NCBI RefSeq assembly: GCF_000368865.1
Contig: NZ_KB849727.1
Coordinates: 734,745 to 798,744 of the forward strand
Reading direction: 5' to 3'
Length of the DNA: 64,000 bases
DNA from: Acinetobacter bouvetii DSM 14964 = CIP 107468
GTDB lineage: Bacteria > Pseudomonadota > Gammaproteobacteria > Pseudomonadales > Moraxellaceae
Below, one piece after another: positions 35,441 to 44,985 of the stretch (the stretch's first letter is position 1; each line of letters opens with the position of its first letter). Both the position numbers and the translations under genes were made by a program. Under the pieces are notes generated by a model that searched no databases, was not told the DNA's origin, and saw only the letters and a list, made by a program, of their open reading frames with translations.

Positions 35441-36145
35441 TTAAATCGCGCGCTGATTGACCCGTTTCGACAGCGCTTCAGCGGATTCCATACGCTCTGA
35501 ATAGCGGTCGGTTAAATACCCTGCCTGCCCTCGCGTCAGCAGCGTGAACTTGTACAGTTCCTCCATCACATCCACAATCCGGTCATAATAGCTGGACGGT
35601 TTCATGCGGTCATTTTCATCAAATTCCAGAAAGGCTTTGGGCACAGATGACTGATTCGGGATGGCAATCATGCGCATCCAGCGCCCCAGCACACGCATTT
35701 GATTCAAGGTATTAAATGACTGTGAACCGCCGCAGACCTGCATTAAAGCCAAAGTCTTGCCTTGTGTGGCGCGGATTGCTCCTGCTGCCAGCGGTATCCA
35801 GTCAATCTGCGCTTTCAAGATAGAGCTCATCGCGCCGTGGCGCTCTGGCGAACACCACACCATGCCTTCCGCCCATGCCAAAAGCTCATGCAGCTCCTGC
35901 ACTTTCGGATGTGAAGCTTCCGCATCTTCCGGCAGCGGCAGGCCTTTAGGATGGAAGATTTTCACCTCTGCGCCAAACTGCTGCAAAATACGCCCAGCTT
36001 CCAGCACCGCCAGACGGCTGAAAGAACGCTCACGGTTTGAACCATACAGCAGCAAAATGCGCGGCGCATGCGCCAAAGCTTTGGCCTGCACCTGTTCAAA
36101 TTCAGGTGTTTCCAGCAGTTCTAAATCAATATTCGGCAAACTCAT
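35441..36145 (-). CDS. arsH: Arsenical resistance protein ArsH (NADPH-dependent FMN reductase)
   Basis: A 234-residue flavodoxin-like protein. [24 protein letters not shown] is the FMN-phosphate loop; [23 protein letters not shown] and [26 protein letters not shown] are ArsH signatures. ArsH uses NADPH to oxidise methylated trivalent arsenicals or to reduce flavin and quinone. Start at MSLPNID, preceded by AGAG; the frame runs 55 codons further upstream across the acr3 end, which I reject. Last gene of arsR-arsC-acr3-arsH, 118 bases after acr3. Confidence 0.94.
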   Translation of the reverse strand: MSLPNIDLELLETPEFEQVQAKALAHAPRILLLYGSNRERSFSRLAVLEAGRILQQFGAEVKIFHPKGLPLPEDAEASHPKVQELHELLAWAEGMVWCSPERHGAMSSILKAQIDWIPLAAGAIRATQGKTLALMQVCGGSQSFNTLNQMRVLGRWMRMIAIPNQSSVPKAFLEFDENDRMKPSSYYDRIVDVMEELYKFTLLTRGQAGYLTDRYSERMESAEALSKRVNQRAI

Positions 36146-36263
36146 ATTTAACTCTCTATTAAGTGCATCTAGCCCACCCATATATCTCCCATACTGATGA
36201 GCAATAGGTGTATGGAATATGGCTGAGACAGTGCAAATTAATCCATTGGTGATGGATGCGCCG

Positions 36264-37295
36264 TTAAAAAACTTTTTTGCGCAGCCATAAGGACACACTG
36301 ACCAAAGCAATCAGCACAGGCACTTCAACCAAGGGTCCAATAACTGTGGTAAAAGCTACAGGTGACGCCAAACCGAAGGCGGCTATTGCGACTGCCAAAG
36401 CCAGCTCAAAGTTATTGCCTGCAGCTGTAAAAGAAACGGCGGCAGTTTTCGCATAATCATTGCCGACCCATTTGCTCATATAAAAGCTCAGGAAGTACAT
36501 CAGCACAAAATAAATGCTCAATGGAATTGCAATTCTGAACACATCCATGGGCAGGCTCAGCACTTCCCCGCCTTTTAAACTGAACATGGCTACAATGGTA
36601 AACAGCAATGCCAACAGGCTTACAGGACTGATCTTTGGAATAAACTTTTGCTGATACCAATCCAGCCCCTTGCGTCTGACTAAAATGTTCCGCGTCAGGA
36701 AACCCATTAAAAATGGAATGCCCAAATACACCAGCACTGCCTGGGTAACTGTCCAGTAACTGACATCAATGACTTGAGCTGCCACGCCCAGGTATGGCGG
36801 CAAAACCGTCAAAAACAGCCATGCATAAGTGCTGAAAAACACAATTTGAAAAATGCTGTTAAACGCAACTAACGCCGCAGCATATTGATTATCGCCGCCA
36901 GCCAGATCATTCCAGACTAGAACCATTGCAATACAGCGCGCCAAACCGATTAAAATCAGACCTGTCATATACTCTGGATAATTCTGCAGAAACACGACAG
37001 CAAGGATAAACATCAGGCATGGGGCAATGAGCCAGTTCTGAACCAAAGATAAAATCAGCGTACGCTTATCCTGAAATACCGCAGGCAAAGCGTGATAATC
37101 GACTTTGGCCAAGGGCGGGTACAACATTAAAATTAAGCCTATTGCAATCGGCAGATTGACAGATCCGAGGCTGAATTGATTCAAATGTTCTGGCACTTGC
37201 GGAAACACTGCTCCTACGGCAATGCCAAACGCCATGGCGATAAAAATCCAAAGTGTTAAATTACGGTCTAAAAATGATAGTTTTTTAGCAGTCAT
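36264..37295 (-). CDS. acr3: Arsenite efflux transporter, ACR3 family
   Basis: A 343-residue permease with ten predicted membrane helices. [21 protein letters not shown] carries the essential ACR3 cysteine, and [21 protein letters not shown] is the second conserved half-helix motif. It expels arsenite from the cytoplasm using the proton motive force. ArsB, the unrelated exporter, is excluded by length and motifs. It starts 11 bases after arsC, so translationally close-coupled. Confidence 0.94.
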   Translation of the reverse strand: MTAKKLSFLDRNLTLWIFIAMAFGIAVGAVFPQVPEHLNQFSLGSVNLPIAIGLILMLYPPLAKVDYHALPAVFQDKRTLILSLVQNWLIAPCLMFILAVVFLQNYPEYMTGLILIGLARCIAMVLVWNDLAGGDNQYAAALVAFNSIFQIVFFSTYAWLFLTVLPPYLGVAAQVIDVSYWTVTQAVLVYLGIPFLMGFLTRNILVRRKGLDWYQQKFIPKISPVSLLALLFTIVAMFSLKGGEVLSLPMDVFRIAIPLSIYFVLMYFLSFYMSKWVGNDYAKTAAVSFTAAGNNFELALAVAIAAFGLASPVAFTTVIGPLVEVPVLIALVSVSLWLRKKVF

Positions 37296-37306
37296 GTCAG
37301 ACTCAA

Positions 37307-37780
37307 TTATGCAATTTCAGCAATTTTTTCAATTTCTTTGTTTAATTCTTGTTTCGTTAAATGGGCAAAATCCAGCATAAAAAATGTATCCAGACGGCGG
37401 TTAATATGGTCTGCCGTGGCCTGAAAGGCCGCCAATTTTTCAGTTTCAGGCAGGTCTAAATGCGAGGGATCTTCCAGCCCCCAATGCGCTTTCAACGCTT
37501 TGCCCAAATACAGCGGGCATGGTTCCTGCGCCGCCGAACTGCAAACGGTAATGACAATTTCCGGCTGAAACGCTTCACAATCCTGCATGCTTTTGCTGCT
37601 AAAACGGCCAGTCGAAATTCCTAAACTCTGCAAAGTTTTAATGGTTAAGGGATGCACCTGCCCTGATGGCTGGCTGCCCGCGCTGCAGGCACTGAAACCT
37701 TCAGGCGCGCGCGCATTGAATAAGGCTTCCGATAAAATGCTGCGGCAGCTGTTTCCTGTACATAAAAATAAAAATTTCAT
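37307..37780 (-). CDS. arsC: Arsenate reductase, low-molecular-weight phosphatase type
   Basis: A 157-residue protein. The P-loop CTGNSCRS (Cys7 to Arg13) opens the chain and [11 protein letters not shown] carries the general-acid Asp, as in LMW-phosphatase arsenate reductases. Further cysteines ([14 protein letters not shown]) provide the disulfide relay, so it is expected to use thioredoxin or glutathione/glutaredoxin. Converts arsenate to arsenite for Acr3. It is 25 bases downstream of arsR. Confidence 0.93.
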   Translation of the reverse strand: MKFLFLCTGNSCRSILSEALFNARAPEGFSACSAGSQPSGQVHPLTIKTLQSLGISTGRFSSKSMQDCEAFQPEIVITVCSSAAQEPCPLYLGKALKAHWGLEDPSHLDLPETEKLAAFQATADHINRRLDTFFMLDFAHLTKQELNKEIEKIAEIA

Positions 37781-37805
37781 AATATTTACAATAACCTGAA
37801 AAAAA

Positions 37806-38120
37806 TTAGTCGCAGCAGCTACTATCTACACATGCTTTCTGTTGAAAGCCAGAATGCGCTCCTGCCGAAGCCTGCAAAACGTCATGGCACCAGCCGGGCA
37901 AACTGTCATGCAGGCGGTAATATACCCATTGCCCTTGGCGCCGATCTTGCAAAATCCCCCCCTTGCGCAGCAGCGCCAAATGACGGGAAATTTTTGGCTG
38001 GCTCATGCCCAGTCCGGCAGTTAAATCACAGACACAGCGCTCGCCTTCCTGCACGATCATCATCACGATATCCAGCCGCGTACGGTCGGCTAAGCATTTA
38101 AAAAATTCGTCTTGATTCAT
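37806..38120 (-). CDS. arsR: ArsR/SmtB arsenite-responsive repressor
   Basis: A 104-residue winged-helix repressor from MNQDEFFKCLADRTRLDIVMMI. The arsenite site is the CVCDL motif at the start of the recognition region (GERCVCDLTAGLGMSQPKISRHLALL). The C-terminus ends in a cysteine-rich tail (CVDSSCCD), possibly an extra metal contact. The frame is open for 23 more codons upstream, but that stretch lacks family similarity and overlaps the likely operator. First gene of the ars operon. Confidence 0.93.
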   Translation of the reverse strand: MNQDEFFKCLADRTRLDIVMMIVQEGERCVCDLTAGLGMSQPKISRHLALLRKGGILQDRRQGQWVYYRLHDSLPGWCHDVLQASAGAHSGFQQKACVDSSCCD

Positions 38121-38165
38121 AGCATATATGCATATCTGTATTTCCATATATAATAATACAGAAAT
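38121..38165 (-). promoter_or_regulatory. Likely ars promoter/operator
   Basis: AT-rich segment directly before arsR with the palindrome ATATGCATAT (38126-38135) and a dyad CTGTAT/ATACAG (38136-38141 and 38156-38161). TATTAT or TATATA within it can serve as -10. ArsR dimers bind such ATAT-rich dyads. Confidence 0.45.
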
Positions 38166-38283
38166 TGTTTCATTTAAAGGGCTATGCAACTTTTTTGAGC
38201 AGCAATCCCGAGCTTTTTACTGGGTTGAATCCTTTTTTTTTATCCCTAAAATAAAGCCATAAATTTTTTATGCCTTTAATGAC

Positions 38284-39678
38284 ATGACCATTTCACACGT
38301 GACTGAACTCCTCTCTCCTGCCGGTTCGCTGAAGAATATGCGCTACGCATTTGCTTATGGCGCAGACGCCGTATATGCAGGTCAGCCGCGTTACAGCCTG
38401 CGTGTGCGCAACAATGCTTTTGATCATGACAATCTGCAAATCGGGATTTCCGAGGCGCATGCGCTGGGCAAAAAGTTTTATGTGGTGGTGAACATTCAGC
38501 CACATAATTCTAAGCTGAAAAACTTCATCCGGGATTTAGCACCTGTGGTGGCCATGCAGCCTGATGCGCTGATTATGTCTGATCCTGGCTTAATCATGAT
38601 GGTGCGTGAACACTTTCCGGATGTGCCTGTGCATTTGTCTGTACAGGCCAATGCGGTCAATTGGGCCACTGTAAAATTTTGGAAAAACATGGGCCTGACC
38701 CGTGTGATTTTGTCGCGCGAGCTGTCTATGGAAGAAATTGAGGAAATTAAGCATAACGTGCCGGATATGGAAATTGAAGTTTTCGTACATGGCGCGTTAT
38801 GCATGGCTTATTCCGGCCGCTGCTTACTTTCCGGCTATATGAACAAACGTGATGCCAATCAAGGCGCTTGCACCAATGCGTGCCGCTGGGACTATAAAAT
38901 TCACGAGGCAGCTGAAGATGAAACTGGCGATGTTATACCAGTAACACAAATTGAAGAATCATCATGCTGTCAAAACAAAGATGCCGACGAGCAGCACGCC
39001 ATACAACAACACCAATTTGGCGAGCCGGTTTTATTACAACGCAATGAAGAAGAGATGTTTTCAGCCGAAGAGGATGAGCATGGCACTTACTTCATGAACT
39101 CAAAAGATCTGCGTGCCGTGCAGCACGTGGGCCGTTTGACTCAAATGGGCATTCATTCGCTGAAGATTGAAGGCCGAACCAAATCTTATTTTTACTGCGC
39201 CCGCACAGCGCAAATTTACCGCAAAGCCATTGATGATGCTTTAGAAGGCAAGCCTTTTGATCCTGCGTTAATGTCACAGCTGGAAGGCTTGGCCAACCGC
39301 GGCTATACCGAAGGCTTTTTACGCCGCCATGTACACAGTGAATACCAAAATTATGAAACTGGTTCATCGCGCTTTGACCATCAGCAGTTTGTCGGTGAAG
39401 TTTTAGAGCGCAATGATGGTTACCTCAAAATTGAAGTCAAAAACCGCTTCATTGTTGGCGACTCGCTGGAACTCATGACCACTTCAGGCAATATCACGTT
39501 TACGCTAACGGAAATGAAAGACAAAAAAGGCAATCTGATAGAAGATGCTAAAGGCTCTGGCCATATTGTCGATATTCCTGTTCCGGCGGATGTTGATATG
39601 GCTTATGCCCTGCTGATCCGCAATTTGCCTAATTCGGCTGCCGATATTTCTGCAGCGTCTTTGGCTTATCAGGCTTAA
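38284..39678 (+). CDS. trhP: tRNA 5-hydroxyuridine synthesis protein TrhP (YegQ, U32 family)
   Basis: A 464-residue protein of the peptidase U32 family. ELLSPAGSLKNMRYAFAYGADAVYAG, HLSVQANAVNW, FVHGALCMAYSGRCLLSGYMNKRDANQGACTNACRW and KIEGRTKSYFYCA are diagnostic; the four cysteines likely bind an Fe-S cluster. TrhP hydroxylates the wobble uridine of several tRNAs in a prephenate-dependent pathway in Escherichia coli. A Cys-Cys containing variable loop lies at about residue 225. The ferredoxin gene yfhL follows after 9 bases. Confidence 0.93.
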   Translation: MTISHVTELLSPAGSLKNMRYAFAYGADAVYAGQPRYSLRVRNNAFDHDNLQIGISEAHALGKKFYVVVNIQPHNSKLKNFIRDLAPVVAMQPDALIMSDPGLIMMVREHFPDVPVHLSVQANAVNWATVKFWKNMGLTRVILSRELSMEEIEEIKHNVPDMEIEVFVHGALCMAYSGRCLLSGYMNKRDANQGACTNACRWDYKIHEAAEDETGDVIPVTQIEESSCCQNKDADEQHAIQQHQFGEPVLLQRNEEEMFSAEEDEHGTYFMNSKDLRAVQHVGRLTQMGIHSLKIEGRTKSYFYCARTAQIYRKAIDDALEGKPFDPALMSQLEGLANRGYTEGFLRRHVHSEYQNYETGSSRFDHQQFVGEVLERNDGYLKIEVKNRFIVGDSLELMTTSGNITFTLTEMKDKKGNLIEDAKGSGHIVDIPVPADVDMAYALLIRNLPNSAADISAASLAYQA

Positions 39679-39687
39679 AGGCTTGCT

Positions 39688-39942
39688 ATGGCATTGCTGA
39701 TTACCGACAAGTGCATTAACTGCGACATGTGCTTGCCTGAATGCCCGAATGAGGCCATTTATGAAGGTGAAAAAGTCTATGAAATAGATGCAGAGCGCTG
39801 CACAGAATGTGTGGGTTTTTATGACCACCAAACCTGTGTTTCAGTCTGCCCGATTGAATGCATTATTCCGCATCCTGAACATGTGGAAACGCAGGAACAG
39901 TTAATGAAAAAATTCGAGGGTTTAAATTTATTTAGCAAATAA
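39688..39942 (+). CDS. yfhL: YfhL-type 2[4Fe-4S] ferredoxin
   Basis: An 84-residue ferredoxin. The first cluster motif CINCDMCLPECPNEAI and the second CTECVGFYDHQTCVSVCPIECI carry eight cysteines, with the extra loop in the second motif that marks the YfhL/Allochromatium type of very low potential ferredoxins. Being 9 bases after trhP, it is a natural electron-donor candidate for that Fe-S enzyme, which is inference. Confidence 0.93.
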   Translation: MALLITDKCINCDMCLPECPNEAIYEGEKVYEIDAERCTECVGFYDHQTCVSVCPIECIIPHPEHVETQEQLMKKFEGLNLFSK

Positions 39943-40022
39943 CCTTGGGGAAGGCAGGATAAGAGGAACAAAGCGGTTAGAAAGTTCCCAACAATAATAA
40001 TATGTACAATGAAAACAACATC

Positions 40023-40080
40023 TAACACACTGTGTTAAGAACAAGCCAAAGTAACTGGGGATACTTTGGCTTGTTCTTTT
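40023..40080 (+). terminator. Inverted repeat plus strong terminator after yfhL
   Basis: A 17-bp perfect stem AAGAACAAGCCAAAGTA (40037-40053) / 40062-40078 with an eight-base loop and a following U-run. It is preceded directly by TAACACACTGTGTTA (40023-40037), a perfect 7+7 inverted repeat. Confidence 0.88.
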
Positions 40081-40098
40081 CTATTGGACATAAAAAAA

Positions 40099-40127
40099 GG
40101 AACTTTGGTGTTAGCATCCAAAGTTCC
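40099..40127 (-). terminator. Rho-independent terminator of ahpF
   Basis: GGAACTTTGG (40099-40108) pairs with CCAAAGTTCC (40118-40127); on the minus strand seven U residues follow (A tract 40092-40098). It lies 96 bases after the ahpF stop. Confidence 0.87.
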
Positions 40128-40222
40128 CAAGAGGTGAAATCTAAAGCGTATTTACATTCATATTTTACTGATTGCGCTCAAATGCGGGCATCTGAGCGCA
40201 ATAGCATATTCACTGTACAGGC

Positions 40223-41788
40223 TTACATTCCTGAACGGATAATGTAATCAAAAGCGGACAATGATGCTTTCGCGCCTTCACCCGTTGCAATGATGATTTG
40301 CTTGTACGGCACGGTGGTGCAGTCACCGGCTGCAAATACGCCTTTTACATTGGTTTCATTGCGTTCGTTAATTACAATCTCGCCGCGGCTGGAAAGCTCG
40401 ACACCCGTTCCTTTCAGGAAATCCGTATTCGGCAGCAAGCCGATTTGAACAAAGATCCCTGCCAGCTCGATGGTTTTGATTTCATCTGTTGCGCGGTCTT
40501 TGTATTTCAGCGCAGTCACTTGTGAACCGTCACCCACCACTTCAGTTGACAAAGCATTTAAAATCACCGTGGTGTTTGGCAGGCTGTTCAGCTTGTCCTG
40601 CAGCACTTGGTCTGCGCGCAGCTTGGTATCAAATTCAACCAAAGTCACATGCTCTACAATGCCCGCAAGGTCAATCGCCGCTTCCACACCGGAGTTGCCG
40701 CCGCCTATCACCGCAACACGCTTGCCTTTGAACAGCGGGCCGTCACAGTGCGGGCAGTAAGCCACGCCGCGGGTTTTATACTCTTTTTCGCCCGGAACAT
40801 TCATCTCTCTCCAGCGCGCGCCAGTCGACAGAATCACAGTTTTGGACTGCAGTTTTGCGCCGTTCTCTAAAGTCACTTCCACCAGGCCGTTTGCTGTTTG
40901 GTCTGCGCCTTTAATGTCAGTTACGCGCTGCAGGTTCATGATGTCTACACCGTATTCACGCACGTGCTCTTCCATCGCCGCTGCGAATTTAGGGCCTTGG
41001 GTTTTTTGAATAGAGGTATAGTTTTCAATATCCATGGTATCCATGACCTGACCGCCCATGCGCTCAGCCACAATCCCGGTTTTAATGCCTTTACGCGCCG
41101 CATAGATCGCAGAGGTGTTGCCTGCTGGGCCGCCGCCGATCACCAGCACATCAAATGCGCCTTTGGCATTTAATTTCTCAGCATCTTTGGCTGCTGCGCC
41201 GCTGTCCAGTTTGGCAATGATTTCTTCCAAGGTCATGCGCCCTTGGCCGATATGCTCGCCGTTTTGGAAAACCATCGGCACCGCCATGATTTTGCGTTCT
41301 TCCACTTCGTCCTGAAAGAAGGCGCCGTCGATCATGGTTGCAGTGGTGCCCGGGTTGTAAATCGCAATCAGGTTCAGCGCCTGAACCACGTCAGGACAGT
41401 TATGGCAGCTTAAAGATACAAAGACGTCAAAGTCTGCAGTCAAGTTCAGGCCCTTGATTTGCGCCAGCACCTCATCAGACACTTTTGGCGCATAGCCGGA
41501 AACTTGAAGCAAGGCCAGAATCAAAGAGGTGAACTCGTGGCCCATCGGCAAGCCAGCAAAGTTGACACGCGGCTGCTCGCCTTTTTTTGCAATGCCGAAG
41601 CTTGGCGCACGTGAATTTGTGCCGTCAAAGCGTGCAGTCACCAAATCAGAAAGTGCGGCAATTTCAGTCACCAATTCTTTGATTTTGTCTGATTTGTCAG
41701 AAGCGTTTAGGGTAGCCACAATTTCGATTGGGCTTTCTAAACGTTCAAGCAGAGTTTTTAATTGAGCAGAAGTATTTTGATCCAACAT
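40223..41788 (-). CDS. ahpF: Alkyl hydroperoxide reductase subunit F
   Basis: A 521-residue flavoprotein. The N-terminal double thioredoxin-fold domain has the redox pair CHNC; the thioredoxin-reductase-like part has the FAD site [19 protein letters not shown], the dithiol CPHCDG and the NAD site [15 protein letters not shown]. It passes electrons from NADH to AhpC for reduction of peroxides. I start at [11 protein letters not shown], with GGAGG nine bases upstream. ahpC is not adjacent in this window. No convincing OxyR site was found by eye in the upstream spacer. Confidence 0.95.
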   Translation of the reverse strand: MLDQNTSAQLKTLLERLESPIEIVATLNASDKSDKIKELVTEIAALSDLVTARFDGTNSRAPSFGIAKKGEQPRVNFAGLPMGHEFTSLILALLQVSGYAPKVSDEVLAQIKGLNLTADFDVFVSLSCHNCPDVVQALNLIAIYNPGTTATMIDGAFFQDEVEERKIMAVPMVFQNGEHIGQGRMTLEEIIAKLDSGAAAKDAEKLNAKGAFDVLVIGGGPAGNTSAIYAARKGIKTGIVAERMGGQVMDTMDIENYTSIQKTQGPKFAAAMEEHVREYGVDIMNLQRVTDIKGADQTANGLVEVTLENGAKLQSKTVILSTGARWREMNVPGEKEYKTRGVAYCPHCDGPLFKGKRVAVIGGGNSGVEAAIDLAGIVEHVTLVEFDTKLRADQVLQDKLNSLPNTTVILNALSTEVVGDGSQVTALKYKDRATDEIKTIELAGIFVQIGLLPNTDFLKGTGVELSSRGEIVINERNETNVKGVFAAGDCTTVPYKQIIIATGEGAKASLSAFDYIIRSGM

Positions 41789-42038
41789 TGCTAACGCCTC
41801 CAAAGGAGTCAATATTTATTTGATAAATGAATAATAGGAGATTTTAATAAATAGGTAAAACAGTTTGTTTTTATAACAATGATCGAATTATTAAATCAAA
41901 GTAAAAAAACAAACTGAATAACAACAGTTTATATATGGGTATCAAAGAATATTTTTCAATATGCCTGAACCAAAACATGAAAATTAATCTTTTAATTCAC
42001 GCTTATTTCAGCTGAAATGATGAATAGAGCCCAACGAG

Positions 42039-42956
42039 TCACTGGATACGCTGTTCAATCCGTACAGTCCTATTTTTAATCTGCCGAGCCAATGCATATA
42101 AAATTAAACTCAGCACAGCGGCCAGCGCAATAACAAACATCAGCACCCATCTTAAAGCACTGTTTAGCAGTTCAGCCTGCGCCGCCTGCTTACTGACGCT
42201 CTGCGCCATAGGCGTCATGGTTTTTTGAAACAGCTGATGCTGCATCGTCCACAGCTGCTCAGGCTTAAAGCCGTATTCTAAAAACTGCGGGTCATTTTTT
42301 TCTGCCTGAATTAAAGCTTGAACTTGAGGTATTGCCGCAGCGCGGTCAGCAGGATGATGCAGCAGCGCCGTTTGCGCCAATAAATAACTTTTCACTGGAG
42401 CAGGAAAATCTGAATCGGTCAAATAATGGGATATTTCACTGTCCTGTATATTTTTGTCATATTGAACCAGCTGCTGATATTCTTGGTTCTGACCGCTGTT
42501 CCAGTCGTACTGAACATAGGTTAAAGCGCCCCAAATCAGCATAAATGCAATCAGCCAGCCCACAAATTTAAGGACAAAAGACTGAAAGCGCACATAGAAA
42601 AACCGAATTTTCCTAAGCAGATGCACAGCAATAAATGCCCCGACAAAAGCAGCAAACAGCTTTAAAAACAGCCAGCCGAACCATGACAGCAAATTAATAA
42701 AATAATCGGATTGATGGCCCAAAGACGCAAAATCTCCAGCAATGCTGCTGGGCAGATGCAGCTGCTGGACCTGCGTGGTCAAGCCAAAGAAACTGTAGAC
42801 AAATTCCTGCTGCACAAACAGTCCAATCACTGAAGCAATGAGCGCTGCAGCAGATGCGGCGGTCAGCAGCATCAAATTGCGCTGACGTTTTTTTAAAATC
42901 TGAAGACCATTTTGCAGCTGCTGCGGATTGAGCGCATAGTCATCTAAGGGAGGCAA
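42039..42956 (-). CDS. Membrane protein in the TelA locus, unknown function
   Basis: A 305-residue protein with four predicted membrane helices: about 27-50, 88-115 and 128-150 near the N-terminus and one near the C-terminus (about 265-290). The roughly 110-residue segment between helices three and four is soluble and Gln/Asp-rich. It is the last of three same-strand genes with short gaps (56 bases after telA). It may be the membrane partner of the TelA proteins, which lack membrane segments; this is inferred from position. No family recognised. Confidence 0.6.
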   Translation of the reverse strand: MPPLDDYALNPQQLQNGLQILKKRQRNLMLLTAASAAALIASVIGLFVQQEFVYSFFGLTTQVQQLHLPSSIAGDFASLGHQSDYFINLLSWFGWLFLKLFAAFVGAFIAVHLLRKIRFFYVRFQSFVLKFVGWLIAFMLIWGALTYVQYDWNSGQNQEYQQLVQYDKNIQDSEISHYLTDSDFPAPVKSYLLAQTALLHHPADRAAAIPQVQALIQAEKNDPQFLEYGFKPEQLWTMQHQLFQKTMTPMAQSVSKQAAQAELLNSALRWVLMFVIALAAVLSLILYALARQIKNRTVRIEQRIQ

Positions 42957-43012
42957 ATAAGTTCTCCTGAACGGTTTTTAAACGGCCTCCCTAAGCACAT
43001 GCATAAGATGAC

Positions 43013-44170
43013 TTAGTTCGGATTTGACCCGCTTGAGCTGGACTCAAGAACCAAATGATTCAAATTATCCTGAAGGGTGCGCAAACGGCTGGCCGCTTCG
43101 TCACGCTTCTGCATGCCTTCTTTCTGGATTTGGATGACATCATTTACTGTTTTAATGAGGGTATTCTGCACATGTTCAAGTGTTTCAATATCAATCACTG
43201 AACGCTGATTGGCTTTGGCGGTATCTACCGAGTTCTGATGCAGCAGATCGGCATTGCGTTTCAGCAGCTCATTGGTGGCATCATCAATGCTATTCGCCAG
43301 CTGTACGCTATTTTTTTGCTCTTGCAGTGAAATCGCCAAGCTGATTTGGTTTTTCCACGCCGGCAGCGTAATGTTTTTAATCGCGTAAAATTTATCAACC
43401 AGCATTAAATTATTGGATTGAATAATCCGGATCATCGGCAAAGTCTGCATAGCGGACTGCTGCAGCACCTGCAAATCACTCACCCGCTTTTCCAAATTAT
43501 TTGCCAAATGATTCAGGTCATATATCTTTTGTGTGGTGGACTGATCCTGCTCTTGCGCCGTCAGAACCGCAATTTCCTGCTGAATCTCCTGCTCTTTCAG
43601 CTTGCCCGCAGCCACATAAACCCCCAGCTGCTTGTATTCTTCCTGAACGCCGCCAAACATTTTATCCAGCGTATTCACCCGCGCTTTCAAGCCATTCTGC
43701 GAGGTTTCAATTTCTTTTACCAAAGCATCAATCTGCTCTTTGGTGGTATTAAAGTGCTGATCAAAACTGTTTTTAGCGCCTTTAAATTTGCTGAAGATGC
43801 TGCCAAAAAAGCCTGAGTTCTTCGATTTATTTAAAATGCTGCTGGTATTCAGCTGCTGCGCCACCTGCACGACCTGATTCAGCTTTTGCCCTGTGGCATC
43901 CAAATCTTTGTTTTGGACCAAATTCAGCAGCTCATCGGTATAGCTGGAGGTTTTAGTCGCAATATTTTTGCCATATTCAGCCACTGCATTATGATTTATT
44001 TCCGCCAGCTCTTTATGCGCCGCCATAACATCCTGAAAATCAGCGGGCTGCAAACCAATGCTTTGCAAATCCAGCTGCTGGAATTTTTGCTCCACCTCGG
44101 CAATGCCGGTATTTGGAGTTTCCTTCAGTTCAATGTCAGCCTGTAATTGGGTATTTTCCGGATGTGTCAT
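43013..44170 (-). CDS. telA: TelA/KlaA family toxic-anion resistance protein
   Basis: A 385-residue, largely coiled-coil cytoplasmic protein. KFQQLDLQSIGLQPADFQ, KSKNSGFFGSIFSKFKGAKNSFDQHFNTTKEQIDALVKEIE, ARVNTLDKMFGG and MLVDKFYAIKNITLPAWKNQISLAISLQEQK are the conserved TelA segments. TelA proteins are linked to tellurite resistance, but in most genomes the role is more general envelope or stress tolerance and the mechanism is unknown. It is the middle gene, 17 bases after the gene at 44188. Confidence 0.9.
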   Translation of the reverse strand: MTHPENTQLQADIELKETPNTGIAEVEQKFQQLDLQSIGLQPADFQDVMAAHKELAEINHNAVAEYGKNIATKTSSYTDELLNLVQNKDLDATGQKLNQVVQVAQQLNTSSILNKSKNSGFFGSIFSKFKGAKNSFDQHFNTTKEQIDALVKEIETSQNGLKARVNTLDKMFGGVQEEYKQLGVYVAAGKLKEQEIQQEIAVLTAQEQDQSTTQKIYDLNHLANNLEKRVSDLQVLQQSAMQTLPMIRIIQSNNLMLVDKFYAIKNITLPAWKNQISLAISLQEQKNSVQLANSIDDATNELLKRNADLLHQNSVDTAKANQRSVIDIETLEHVQNTLIKTVNDVIQIQKEGMQKRDEAASRLRTLQDNLNHLVLESSSSGSNPN

Positions 44171-44187
44171 AGCGCACCTTGTACTGA

Positions 44188-44985
44188 TTATGTTTTAGAG
44201 GGTTTCTCTAATGATTTTTTTAACATTTTAATAAGTTTATCACGGCTATTATCAAGCCTTTCCAATGAACTTGTCGAGCCGCTTTGCTGGCTTTGTTGCA
44301 CATGATGCTGCCATGCCGGTATCAGCACCTGCTGCGCCTCTTTATATCTGTCCAGCAAGGAAAAGGATAACTGCTGCGACAGATGCATTTGCATCATGGC
44401 AATATCATTGCTGGCCTGCAATGTTTTTAATGTTTGGATTTTCTTAGAGAGCCTTTCAGCAAAACTGTCCAATGGCAATGGCTGCTGCGCAAAGCTGGGA
44501 TATTCCTGCAAAAACTCCTCTGCAGCCTGAATATATTTTGCCATTTGCTCGCGCAGCCCCTGCAGCTGATTAAACCGTGACTGCGCTTTTTGGATCTCAA
44601 TCTGCAGGCGCTGACTCAGATGATTGGCTTCATCTAAATTGCGGTCTATATTTTTATAATATTCCACTTGATTAGAACCGAATTCTAAATCCAAGCCCAG
44701 CCATTTCTGCAGCCCATTAAATTTACGCTTTTTTAAATATTTTTTTGAATCCGATAACAACTGAATCAGATTTTCTATCACTTGGCTCAGCCGCTGCGTT
44801 AATTGCGGGTCAATCCCCTTCAGCAGCGCTGACTGCGCTTGAATCAACTGATCCGCATAATGATTCAGGCGGTAAGGATCATTCAGCAAGGGCAGCAATT
44901 CATTGCGCTTAATCGCCAGCGCATCTTCCGGATGTACTGGAATGTCAGCAATAGCCACCAAAACTTCAGTTGAACTCATAAACAA
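44188..44985 (-). CDS. Coiled-coil protein paralogous to TelA, first gene of the locus
   Basis: A 265-residue helical protein. Its C-terminal half contains MHLSQQLSFSLLDRYKEAQQ followed by VLIPAWQHHVQQ, lining up with the TelA segment LVDKFYAIKNITLPAWKNQI; the central YYKNIDRNLDEANHLSQRLQ segment also resembles the TelA helical core. I therefore read it as a shortened, diverged TelA relative that may pair with TelA. The start is MFMSSTEV or two codons later. No signal or membrane segment. Confidence 0.6.
   Translation of the reverse strand: MFMSSTEVLVAIADIPVHPEDALAIKRNELLPLLNDPYRLNHYADQLIQAQSALLKGIDPQLTQRLSQVIENLIQLLSDSKKYLKKRKFNGLQKWLGLDLEFGSNQVEYYKNIDRNLDEANHLSQRLQIEIQKAQSRFNQLQGLREQMAKYIQAAEEFLQEYPSFAQQPLPLDSFAERLSKKIQTLKTLQASNDIAMMQMHLSQQLSFSLLDRYKEAQQVLIPAWQHHVQQSQQSGSTSSLERLDNSRDKLIKMLKKSLEKPSKT

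Noticed and set aside
36146..36310. N-terminal extension of arsH across the acr3 end
   Set aside because: The extension lacks family similarity, overlaps acr3, and a good ATG with AGAG lies at 36145.
41789..42038. OxyR binding site before ahpF
   Set aside because: The ATAG-type spaced motif could not be matched convincingly by eye in this AT-rich spacer.
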